Positions 54,043 through 64,000 of a stretch of DNA of 64,000 nucleotides are shown here, one piece after another (within the stretch, counting starts at the first letter, position 1; every line of letters starts with the position of its first letter). The DNA comes from Symsagittifera roscoffensis (taxonomy: Eukaryota > Xenacoelomorpha > Acoela > Convolutidae): positions 51,408,938 to 51,472,937 of the forward strand of contig NC_087069.1 in the NCBI RefSeq assembly GCF_963678635.1, given 5' to 3'. The notes under the pieces were generated by a model. The model searched no databases. It was not told the DNA's origin and saw only the letters and a list, made by a program, of their open reading frames with translations. Both the position numbers and the translations under genes were made by a program.

Positions 54043-55199
54043 TTTGCAGAAAATTGCAAAAAAGAGTCATTACTTAAAAAGTTGAAAAAATCTCATGGTT
54101 TTTATGTATAAAAACTAATCCATTATATTGAAAACAAAAATGGATTATAATCGATTATAATTGATTGTTATGGATTTAATTTTTTCAAAAATAAGCGATT
54201 GGAATTGATTAAAAATCAATTACGAGTTCTAAATATGCCATGATAATCAATTTTTACCCATGAAACTTCGGTGCGGGTAGCTGTTGCTATTTGAGTAAGC
54301 TACTGGCACTGTTCGAAATAGCTATTTGGCTATTCATCGCTTACTCTCAATATTAATGTAACCCGAATGGCGGACAATTTTACTGATTTTTTTTACTACC
54401 CCACAAAAAATTCACAAATAGTGGTGCAATAGTGATGTAGTCTTTAAGCTTTTTTGAGTCAAACTGAGATTTAAAAGATTCAAAAATTGCGTTTTGGTAA
54501 AATTGTTCAAACTTTTTCAACTTCTTTGTTCAAATGATGATGTTACAAATAATAGTTTGCGTTTGATTCTATGGTATCCGTTCATCAATTATAAAAAATA
54601 TCGCTCTGAATATTTTTACAGGCAGAAGTTTGAGGTAGAGATCCATAATAAAATTTTAAAGTTTCTGAAGATTTGAAAAATTGCACAGTACAGCAGGCAT
54701 ATCTAGTTCGCTATTTTCATCAAACACCTCATAATTCTTTCTCAGTTCATCGAACAAGCCACGAAGATATGTTTGAATTATTTGAATTTATTCAAATTTT
54801 TTCGTTTTCCGTGGTACTCCTCCTTTAAAACTGACCGACCCAACAATTTCCAAACGTGACGTTGGTGACAACATAAAACTGAATTTGAGAGGATCGATCG
54901 CCAAAAAACGTTCTTCTTGGCCAAAAGTTTCCAAGTAGTATCAAAGTGTCCAAGTTTTGGTCGGTGTTCTTTTCAAGTTTACCTGTGGTGCTAAATTTTT
55001 TAAAGCAAAAAACAGACTTTTCTAATGTTTTATTTTGGTTGAAAATATTGAAGCAGTCAAGTAAACGCCACTTTTTTTCAAAATCAATCACAAAACAAAA
55101 ATTAAAACATGGAAAACTAAACGCGATTGCTTAGAAATATAGCTACAACATTGAAAACTGAAAAAAAAATTTTTGAAACTAATTATGAACTTCTTAAAT
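54043..55199. other. Family B-like tail, then no gene
   Basis: Up to about 54,280 there are palindromic ATTATAATCGATTATAAT words ending CTTCGGTGCGGGT, a possible degenerate family B end. After that, AT-rich sequence with no recognisable feature. Confidence 0.5.
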
Positions 55200-55400
55200 A
55201 TTACAAGGCCAAAATATGCACTGGATAAGCGCAAAATTTTGTAACTAATGTTCCTGGTTTCCAGAGACACGTCTTTAAACATGTTAAATAACATGAAAGA
55301 ACAAAAGAAAAACCAAGGGAGCGTCCTTGTTGCGGAATCCGCATACAATTCACAAACTACACAATTTGGCCTCGTAATGAAGATTTTATACTAAAAATGT
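55200..55400. repeat. Fragment of the repeat also at 30,830-31,380
   Basis: Shares GCACTGGATAAG, TTGCGGAATCCGC and GCCTCGTAAT with the earlier region. Confidence 0.6.
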
Positions 55401-55739
55401 TGATACGCTCAAAAATTGATTTTAGTTGTTCGACCGTCATATTTCATAGTTTAGGCAACGATGAATCGTTGAGATGAGAATATCGGAAATGTTAAGTTTT
55501 GGAGCGCTTAGGATTTCACGAGATGATTGAAAATGCAGGCAGTAAGTGTGTTCTTTGTTGTAAATGAAGTTTTGGTGTTTGAGCATTTATCCAAACAAAT
55601 CAGTTAATTTGATGCTGGTGCTGATGATCTATAGTCACGGCACAAAAAATTTTGGCCACTTTGTTTTCAATCTACACAAACTAACGACCACACAAAATAA
55701 ATGCAATAAATGTTTCTGCAAACCTTTCGATGAGCGAGG

Positions 55740-56240
55740 CTTTTTTTACATGACTAAAAAGAAGACTGCTCGTATCAGGGCGAAGCATGGTTGTTCCGAC
55801 TGCCTTTTAAGGTTTATGGAGCAGTAATAACATTTTTAAAAAATTGAATGTAAAAAAATAAAATGATATTTTCCCTAAAACTTGAGATTTTTTGTTGAAA
55901 TAATCTCCCCAAACGTCATATAAAGTACAAAGAGATACAATTCGCTCCTTGTAACAAATCAATTATGGCAGCTTCTTTTTCTGAACGACTTCTAAAATGG
56001 ATTAATTATATCACGCGTTAATTGTCCCAAATTGGCCAAACTGGCAAACTTTAAACCCCCATAATTTTAGAAAAAATAATGACAGGTAAAAATCTAATCA
56101 AATTTAAGCTCACGATAACAGATAACAATACCTTTTGAATGGTATAAAAAAGTCGAATTTTGTCTGAAGAAATAACCAACCCCAAGTACAAATATTCCGT
56201 TACTTTTGTTACGAAAGTAGGAAAAAAAATCGCTATGATG
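55740..56240. repeat. Dispersed repeat C, copy 2
   Basis: Aligns with 33,238-33,750 (GACTGCTCGTATCAGGGCGAAG; TGTCCCAAATTGGCCAAA). A plus-strand open frame ending in it (55,564-55,827) has a Cys-rich segment, noted separately. Confidence 0.75.
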
Positions 56241-57419
56241 TGTGTGATGTGAGACGAGATTTATCATTTTTTTGTGACTTTTCCAAAGTAAAAACTTCTA
56301 TTCATACCAAAAATTTTCTTTTTTTTTCAAAATCTGCGTGATTTTCAATAAACCAATCGTGATGGCTCAATCCAAGTACACTTTTACTGACAGTCAATAA
56401 TAATTCAACTATTGACGACAGTTTCAAAAAAAACTGTCGTGGTAATTGTTTTTGGACTTTTCTTGGTTTAAATTTCACTTGAAGAATTCGCAAGTCAAAG
56501 AAATTTTTTCATTAAAATTTATCGTTACAATCGATGGCATGAACTTTGGGTTGATATCTAGATTTCCTAATTTTAAAACTAGATTGAGCCTTCATAGTTT
56601 ATATTGTTGTATGGAATCGCATAGCACAAAAATTTTTGTTATGGAAAAGGTATGATTAAAATTTTCTTCGACCCCAGCGTTTGATTTTTTGTCTTATGGT
56701 TGATGTAACTATACTAGAAACCATATTGGATAAACATAAAAAACCTTGTTTTGCACGCTTCAATTGTTCGAAAGGGCATCATGTTCCTGCTGCGAAAACA
56801 CTGCAATCCTTAGCAACATCAAAAGTTTGGCTGTTTGCAATTAAAGTTGATTTAGAAAGTTGGTTTTAGCTTCCTCCTTATTCTCCGCTACATGAAGCTG
56901 AAAAGTTGTCCAAAACCATTCGGACCGACTTTTGACGATTGAGACGTTTGAGACGCTACATCACACTGGAAATTTAATTCAGAAACCCTTCGGAATTGCT
57001 TTTGACGATTGAGACATTTCAATGCTTGTTTTTCTTTCAGCCCAGAAATGTTTGTCAGGGGCGGATTTAGGGGATGGGGGGGGTTTGGGGGTCGGACGTT
57101 CTCTTTTCTCTGGGATTCGACCACCTGCTGACCTAAGGTGATAATTAGTACAAAAACTCAAAAATCTTTAAAGACTGTTAGAGAATTACAGAATAAGAGA
57201 ACTGGAGTGTGGTTATCGAAAATCTTACCGTTGTCAATCGGAAACCACCGGTTATTCCAGTTTTGCCACTCTACTGTTTCGAGTACTTCAAATTAAGGAA
57301 AAAAAGACCAGCAGGGACTACAATAACAGGAACCGACGAAAATATAACGAAGCTAATTAGTTTTTATTTTTTTGCAAATTTTATAGGGATAGAAACATTG
57401 TTTAATACGTAAGTTTAAT
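56241..57419. other. No gene seen
   Basis: AT-rich. A short G run (about 57,075-57,095) and a repeated ACTTTTGACGATTGAGACGTTT/GCTTTTGACGATTGAGACATTT pair near 56,928 and 56,998 are the only notable features. Confidence 0.5.
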
Positions 57420-57895
57420 TAATTAGGCCTTGAGAGAGGCATACATAGACATACGAAAGAAAAAATCTTTTTGAGAATTTTTGATAAAATTATCCAGCCA
57501 AATGGAAAAAAAAACAAAATATTGAATAAAAACAGAGCTGCAAGCAAATTTTTTTTTTGAAATTGTGTGTGTGAGTATAAATTTTGATTAGCGGTTGAGA
57601 AGAACTTTATTGGGGCAATTTCGAAATTGTTTTTGTTGTCGTCATCAAAAAACGCTTATTATGATATAATTTCTATATACTTCAATTTACACTGGCTGCT
57701 TTGTCTGCCAATTTGAAGCTTCATTCATTGATTTGTTATGACAGTTTTTATGATCAGAAACATTCAAAGAAAAAGTTGGGATGATTTTTAAGATGGATTA
57801 AAATTCCGCTCATGCATGATTAGCACGAAATATATTGCGCGTTCAATGTCCCAAATTGGCACATTTTAAATCTGCATAACTTTCAAAAACACTCT
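57420..57895. repeat. Family A fragment plus dispersed repeat C, copy 3
   Basis: 57,420-57,700 resembles the interior of family A (GGCATACATA, GCGGTTGA, TTGGGGCAA). 57,740-57,895 is repeat C (GATTTTTAAGATGGATTA, TGTCCCAAATTGGC). The same C-then-A order recurs at 62,370-62,850 on the other side of the retroelement remnant. Confidence 0.65.
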
Positions 57896-57918
57896 CAAAA
57901 AGTTTTCACCAGAAAGCA

Positions 57919-58440
57919 TTAGAGCTATTGCCCGCAATCTCAATATTGAACTACAATCAATCGGCATATACTCTAAATCGGACATCCAACATCACATTCG
58001 AACACAACAATTTCAACAATTACTCACAAAAATGGACGCAATACAACGACAATCCATAGATCAAAACCTACGCAAACTTGCAGAAACAGCAGGCTTTTCA
58101 GACCTGTACGCACAAGACTATAGCCGATATTTTAAAGATATGAAAGATTAAATTTACTTAAACGGCGAAAAATACAGACCACAAGATATATCACCCATGA
58201 ATATTTTTAGTTTTGTAAATTTGAAAAACGAACTTCTTGCCTTTCTAGGATGGCCCTACTACTTCTCAGAAAGAATGACTATATTATACGCAATGTTCAA
58301 CTTTCTTGGATTTCTTTTCTCTCTCCTAAAAGAAATCTACAATACATGCGCAATACATACACAAGTAAACTAACAAGCAACCCTAGCACGCATACTTTTC
58401 GCAGGATTTTTTGGAATCTTTTCAGCATCAATCAATAAAA
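57919..58440 (+). pseudogene. Env-like C-terminal fragment
   Basis: One plus-strand frame, interrupted by two TAA stops, encodes a helical Gln/Asn-rich segment (SIRAIARNLNIELQSIG, LLTKMDAIQRQSIDQNLRKL), then two hydrophobic stretches (ILYAMFNFLGFLFSLL and ILFAGFFGIFSASIN) and a polar tail. A helical ectodomain stalk followed by membrane anchors fits the end of an Env-type glycoprotein of gypsy-like elements. It is a broken fragment and its assignment is tentative. Confidence 0.4.
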
Positions 58441-61400
58441 TTCTTTTGGACGCTCAAATAAAAGAATACAATACCAAACTATCAACAACACGAAACACCA
58501 CACCTATGACGAATCACGAAACGATAAAAATACAACGCCCACGGCACCACGATTGCAAAACCTTAACCATAACCAGCACCTATCTTTGTTACCATGAAAC
58601 ATTAGAAACATTGCCCTAACAGACCTCATAACTTCGAGATCTAAATATAAACAAAGCCCAATCCAACATAAAATAACCCAACAACCCAACATAGACGACA
58701 CATACGAACAAGTTATAGAACAACCACATACCACAAATTTTCGTTCTCAGAACAACCATCTTTTTAGCCCACGATAAGCCGCCACGTTGGATCCCTCCAT
58801 TCAACAAATTCCCCCGCAGCAAACCTTCAGAACCACTTCCCAAATATCCAAATTTTTGCTCTCCCCCACCTCAATCACGTCATCATAACACTCCAACCAG
58901 CATGGAATCAGACACTTGTTCCAACACACAGTATATATCACTATTTACCAATTCGATAACTCCGATATCGAAACACCCGACGAATTTGCTAACTCAATAT
59001 CCAGTCCACCTACATTTTCTCAACCTTTCTTTCAACCTAAACATTCCCAAGTCAAAATTGAACCCCTTTCCCCTCCCTTTCTCATTTCATATGTTACACC
59101 CATATAGTCCCCTCTAACCAGCAAATCATCCGATAACAATGACCAAGATCACACACAAATATCACAGGAACTTGATGAGTTCATAACACTACAACAGCAA
59201 TTACAACAACCTCAAACACTAACTATTCACCAACTCTCATGATCTTTAACATCATCCAACCCATGGCACCCAATCCCCTCTTCAACTTACGCACTCTCCC
59301 AAAACCCCACTTCCCCATGAACCCCATCCTCTAGTACCAACGCGCTTACCGAATCTTCAAAACAAAGTTTCCAAACACTCCATTCCCATCTCTCCCAGGA
59401 ACATGCATCACATTTGTCAATCATCCACTTCACACTAAAACGAAAGAACTCCTACAAATATGTCTACCCTTTTTTCCACAAAATACATACTTTCATTCCG
59501 ACCCCATGATGAAAAACCCAATTATGTAAATGAGCAACTATTATACCCTACACTTTCATGGACACCTCATTACTAATCCACTATCACTACCACTATATAT
59601 CACCCCTAACGATAATGAAGTATGCAGCATCCAACTTTACCTGTTAACGACAGCACTAAACCCAAAACAATTCACGCAAATAGGAGACAGACAATCCTTA
59701 ACTAAATTCACTTCACCTGAAGCTAATGATTACTCCATCAATTATTATGATCATAACATAATCCGACCAAATGAAGACATTTGTCTAAACAACGACCTAC
59801 TTGCCAATCCCCAAATAACGAAAAAATTTTCATCAAGACCTCATACACCTTCACCCTCAACATCTGAAATAAAAAATACGACAATGTCATCTCCGCAGCA
59901 CTACGTAGTATTCATGCTTATGGTTCATACTTTAACAAAACTAACCATTTTTCATTAACTTTTATTTCCTCACACCCAAAGAATGTGATTTGCATTGTTC
60001 ACACGAATTCATGTTACGAACTATACAAACACACATGTACACTTATTATAAGTTACACTTTCAATATACCAGCACAACAACCTCACCACATATACCAATA
60101 CATTAACTCTAAATATACATCGCCATTTTTCTTAACTTCACCTATTGTATTAAAGAGTTTAATTTACAAGGCATCCTCCGAAATTACGATCCCATCACCC
60201 AGATGTATATCTTCTGTCCCCTAATCAAACTCCTAAATTTAGACGAATCCCGCCCACTAATTGTCCATCATGAAATAAACTACTAATCGCATTTGATATC
60301 ATCCACGATATTTTTCTCCATGGCTTCTTTATCGACGATTTGATAAAATTAGTTCAATTTTTTACAAATTCAAACAAAACTAACCATTTTTATTCAATGT
60401 TTTCTGCTTTTCTTCATAGGCACAATCATCAATCATCTACGAACTAAAAAGCAAAATAAATAACAAAAACTCTTTATCAAACCATTAACTTCTATTATCC
60501 TATCCGATAATTGAAGCAATAAATTTCTCCGTACAAAGCAGTAAAATATTATATGAATTCTTTTCTCCAAAGCAATAAATAATCATTCAATTGAAAATAA
60601 ATTAATAGTTTCAACCCCCAAATCAAGCAGTAAAATTCAAAATTTCAAAGTAGTAAATTGATCTAAAAAAGGTTTATAGATTGCAAAAAGCAGTACAAAC
60701 ATTTTTCAAGACGCTTCTTTATTATCTCTCGCCCACAAATTCTATTCAAATTCGCAATGCTCGCCCACAAAAAAATTGTTAAAAATAAAGAATTTAGGTT
60801 AAAATTTTCACTGATAACAACTCTAACAGGTTTTAACACGTTTCAATTTTTTCTTGTTTTTTAACCCGGTTGGAAAGGAATTATAAGAAAATCCAAACTT
60901 ACCAACGCAAGTTTACTAAACACCATAAACCGCAAACTAACAGCATGACTAAGAAAAGAAAACCCACGGTACCCAAACTGGATTAACAACAGCTTAGAAC
61001 TAGATAAAGTATTCTTTGAAGACTATTTTAAGTCTGAACACAAAAGAACAAAACACCAAATAGTCGAAAGACAAAACCAAAACAAACAATTTCATTTTAG
61101 AGAAAAAGACAAAACTACAAGACAATAAACGAAAAACTAGTAAAAAATAGCACGAAAACTTGAACTAACACAGGACTCTCGAAAAAAAGAACACAAAGTT
61201 ATACCCTAAATTTCTGGCCTAACCCACCAGAAGAGGACATCTTGAGCATGCTCTATAGCCGGCCTAACCCACCGTGCTACATTCACGCTTTGTGACACCC
61301 ACGACACTATTTTTGACGAGAATTACTCAAATGTGAGTAGCTCTTAAAAATAACCGAACTAAATAGTAACGCTTTTGCGATAAAAGTTTATAGATCATAA

Positions 61401-61989
61401 CTAAAAAACAAGATTTACAAGGATTTGTATATGTAAATGATATAATGCAGTATATAGATTACATACAGCCCAAAGACAAGCAATTAAAAATTTGACAATT
61501 CGATCACACTCCAACTACGGAGAGGCAAAATCCACCTGACATGTTGCCTACAGTCACTACACTCAATGGACTTAGAGTACGACTTGGCATCGCAGAAAAG
61601 GAAGTCCATTGCAACAGAACAATGGCCATCTCGATGTTCAAGTATACGTACAGATCCAAGTCACCAGGCACTGCATCCAAAGTCGAACTACCTGCCGTTC
61701 TCAGACGAGATTGAGAATAGCAACGTTCCTATAAACCAGATCAGCACTCATCACAACCAATCAGAAAACATGATACAATCTCACGAAACGATCGTGATCA
61801 ACAACATAAATGTTTAAGAACAATTCGTTATCCACGATTTCAGTTTCTTTCAGTTTCTTGGAGCTACTGATACTGATCCTTCTTCCTAATTGGAAAAAAG
61901 AAAATGCTTGCAACTTTTCAAAAAAATACCATCATCCATCATTCGGTACAATAAGAAGCATTGAAAAACGAAAACTGTCTAAACCTCGG
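58441..61989 (+). pseudogene. A/C-rich decayed retroelement interior
   Basis: Short plus-strand frames (for example 58,902-59,117 and 59,530-59,958) are rich in Pro, Ser, Thr, Asn and Gln and broken by many stops. GGCCTAACCCACC occurs twice (about 61,216 and 61,261). CGCCCACAAA words at about 60,730-60,770 resemble those in the polymerase spacer at 12.4 kb. From 60,240 to 60,700 the sequence is repetitive GCAGTAAA-type. No domain could be named. Confidence 0.45.
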
Positions 61990-62360
61990 ATGGGTGGAAC
62001 CAGATCTAAACCAGTATTTATCATTGGTTAGTATGATGATATTTTATCTATATATAATATTAAAAACTAACCAATCAACTCCATCAAATTAACAACCTAT
62101 TTATTCGTAAAGTGTTGAAACTACTTGTAGTTTCACTACCAGAGCAATTTGAATTAAATTTAGAATACAGTTGTTCTCATTTTGGAACTAATTCGCGCAA
62201 ACCAGTGTACACTACATTTTTTGATACTAGGAGATATTTGAGTAAGATTAAGATTGGTATTAGACTAAGAAGTTGCACGAATCTATCCGGCCGGAAATAA
62301 GATAGCGTGACGAGCAGACGGTGTACCTTATCTGAATTTACTCTATGAGTACAGTACATA
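61990..62360 (+). repeat. LTR-like segment related to 8,815-9,140
   Basis: Clear alignment to the reverse complement of the earlier LTR-like region over about 330 bp, including AGATTAAGATTGGTATTAGA and CCGGCCGGAAATAAGAT. The matching ends near ACTCTATGAGT at 62,345, which may be an element boundary. Confidence 0.7.
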
Positions 62361-62369
62361 AAGACTTAA

Positions 62370-62850
62370 CTCTGATCAGAAATATTCAAAGAAAAAGTTG
62401 GAAAGATTTTTAAGATGGATTATAACTCCGCTCATGCATGATTAGCGCGTTCAATATTGCGCGTTCAATGTCCAAAATTGGCACACTTTAAATCTACATA
62501 ACTTCGGTTAAAAATCATACGGGTCTTTTTAAATTTGAGCTCAAGATAATAATTTTTTGAATGATTTTTTAAAAAAAAACCATCAAAAAGGCTGGTTAAA
62601 AAATCGATATTTGTTTGAGAAAAAAAACCATCTCGAGCGCAAGTATTCAGCAGTCTTCTTCGAAAATAGACGGGAATTTTATTTTTGTTCTAATTTACGA
62701 AAGAAAAAACCGTTTTGAGAGTTTTTGAAATAATATCTAGCCAAAAGGAAAAATCAAAACAAAATATTAATTAAACAGAGCCGCGTTATGCACACAAAAA
62801 ATTATATTTTGCTAGAATTTTTTGTTAGCATGCCGTTGTATTCTGAGCTC
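62370..62850. repeat. Dispersed repeat C copy 4 plus family A fragment
   Basis: 62,370-62,670 matches repeat C; 62,690-62,850 matches the family A interior (ACGAAAGAAAAAAC, GTTATG(C/T)ACACAAAAAAT). Same order as at 57,420-57,895 in mirror arrangement around the retroelement. Confidence 0.6.
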
Positions 62851-63936
62851 TTCTAATGATCCAAATGTCTTAAATCAAAACTATCTGGTTAACTTTAAGA
62901 AAAAACAATTTTAATTGAATGCTGTTTGTAATATTATTACTTGAGCCGTATTAGATGCTCTTAAACTGATTTCAACCATGTATTAGAACTAAAATAAGCT
63001 AAGACACATTTACCAATGGTATAAACTTTAGATAGCCTTTTTGCTTTTTCAAACTTCTAATTTAGAGCTAACCTTCTTTTAAACATGTTCAGAGCGCTGA
63101 CTCGTTCTCGATCTTTTTTATTATGTGCTTTTTCTTATTACATGTTGCGTTTTCTAGTTTTTAGTTTGCTCTTAGGCGGAAATGGTAAGAACCCTATTTT
63201 TAAATTATTCTTTTTTTCACTTTTCGAAATTAAATTATTTTACAAAAAAAATTTTAATTTAACGCTGGATAAGGCAAAAAATTGGAAAAATGTTTACTTT
63301 TTAGACAGTTTTCAGCCCTTGCCAATTTTTTGATAATCAAGGTTTTATCATCGAGTTCAACAATTTTTTTCTTTTGATTTTAACAGCAAGTTTCATTTTT
63401 TTGTAGTGTATTAGTAGTTTAGTTTTTCGTTTAATTTGAAAACATGATTTTTTTTAGTTGCATAATTTTGATTATTCATTCAGAAAATGCGCTTGACCAA
63501 ATAACTCATTGTTGTCAATATTTGACCGGGTAGTTTTAGACATAATCCATTCATACAAAAAAATTATAAAAAGCCACGAGGCATGCTATAAAGATAGTCA
63601 AAATCAGTTTGCACTTAGAGATTATAGAACTTATAATTGTTAATTAAAGATATAGCTCATTTCAAATTTTGTAGTTCTAAAATTTGACCTTGGAATGAAC
63701 TGTAACAAGTAAAAAATCCAATTCTTGTCTAGTCTTTTTTTAATTTACAGCTATCGCCTCCCCCAAAAATGAAGGAGAGGGGCACAAAGTGGACAGGAAC
63801 AAAAAAGTGGACATGGGCCATGGCAGTCTCTATTCTTCAGGGGACACTTTACTCTACCTGTTCGAATTCGACTTCAAACTCTCGGGAGGGTTGAGTACTA
63901 TACTACGACACTCTGACACTCTGAGGGTGAGTCATA
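62851..63936. other. No gene seen
   Basis: AT-rich. A short plus-strand open frame at 63,085-63,333 is hydrophobic and Phe/Leu-rich without recognisable features. Confidence 0.5.
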
Positions 63937-63998
63937 GTAATCATAATCATAAACATGATAACAATAATAATCATAATAATCATAATAATCATAACCAT
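63937..63998. repeat. (ATAATC)n-type simple repeat
   Basis: Imperfect ATAATCATAATC/ATAACA units at the window end; it may continue beyond. Confidence 0.9.
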
Positions 63999-64000
63999 AA

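Larger units (their letters stand above)
57896..62360 (+). mobile_element. LTR-retroelement remnant (plus strand)
   Basis: Base composition switches abruptly to A/C-rich on the plus strand at about 57,920, like the coding strand of the element at 1-9.2 kb. It contains an Env-like C-terminal fragment, long Pro/Thr/Ser/Gln-rich broken frames (58,870-60,220) and a right-end segment related to the LTR-like region at 8,815-9,140. No protease, RT or integrase was seen, so the 5' half is missing. Both sides abut repeat C sequence. Confidence 0.7.

Overview
The window is AT-rich, gene-poor eukaryotic DNA, most likely from an invertebrate animal. It contains decayed LTR retroelements, several dispersed terminal-inverted-repeat (TIR) families, a nearly complete Polinton/Maverick (adintovirus-like) element and a small family of secreted-peptide genes. 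I could not assign a species. I see no rRNA, no convincing tRNA, no CRISPR and no bacterial-style operons.

Layout. 1-9.2 kb: a broken Ty3/gypsy-like LTR retrotransposon on the minus strand (gag, protease, RT, RNase H, part of integrase), with a near-identical internal duplication at the left edge. 10,752-30,392: a TIR element (family A) split by an 18.8-kb Polinton at 10,816-29,575 with a 6-bp target duplication TAATTC. A second, uninterrupted family A copy at 33,916-34,943 acts as an empty-site reference. 32.7-33.0 kb: an intact prepropeptide-like gene. 42,041-51,330: a 4.6-4.7 kb tandem duplication whose breakpoints cut two more copies of that gene. 45-54 kb: TIR family B elements made of TATAATC-type palindromic words, and a G-rich minisatellite. 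57.9-62.4 kb: a plus-strand LTR-retroelement remnant with an Env-like tail and an LTR related to the one near 9 kb. The rest is unique AT-rich sequence and repeat fragments.

The Polinton carries a full virus-like gene set. Leftward: a C2H2 zinc-finger ORF, protein-primed DNA polymerase B (exonuclease, HNH-like zinc cluster, palm, thumb) with an unusually long acidic tail, and one unknown gene. Rightward: a PC4-like protein, unknowns, a DEDD-exonuclease-like protein, a pair of paralogous unknowns, a one-span membrane protein, a HerA/FtsK packaging ATPase, a small basic protein, a capsid-cluster protein, a retroviral-type integrase, penton-like minor capsid, pVI-like and Arg-rich core-like small proteins, major capsid protein and adenain-like protease. 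Nearly every gene has a frameshift (often at an A or T run) or an in-frame stop, so the copy is either decayed or affected by homopolymer errors. E2F-type sites lie inside the left end and upstream of the zinc-finger/polymerase genes.

The most interesting non-transposon signal is the secreted-peptide family: signal peptide, spacer, Lys-Arg processing site, cationic helix-like segment, a C-x4-C pair and a terminal Trp-Trp-Gly-Arg amidation signal.
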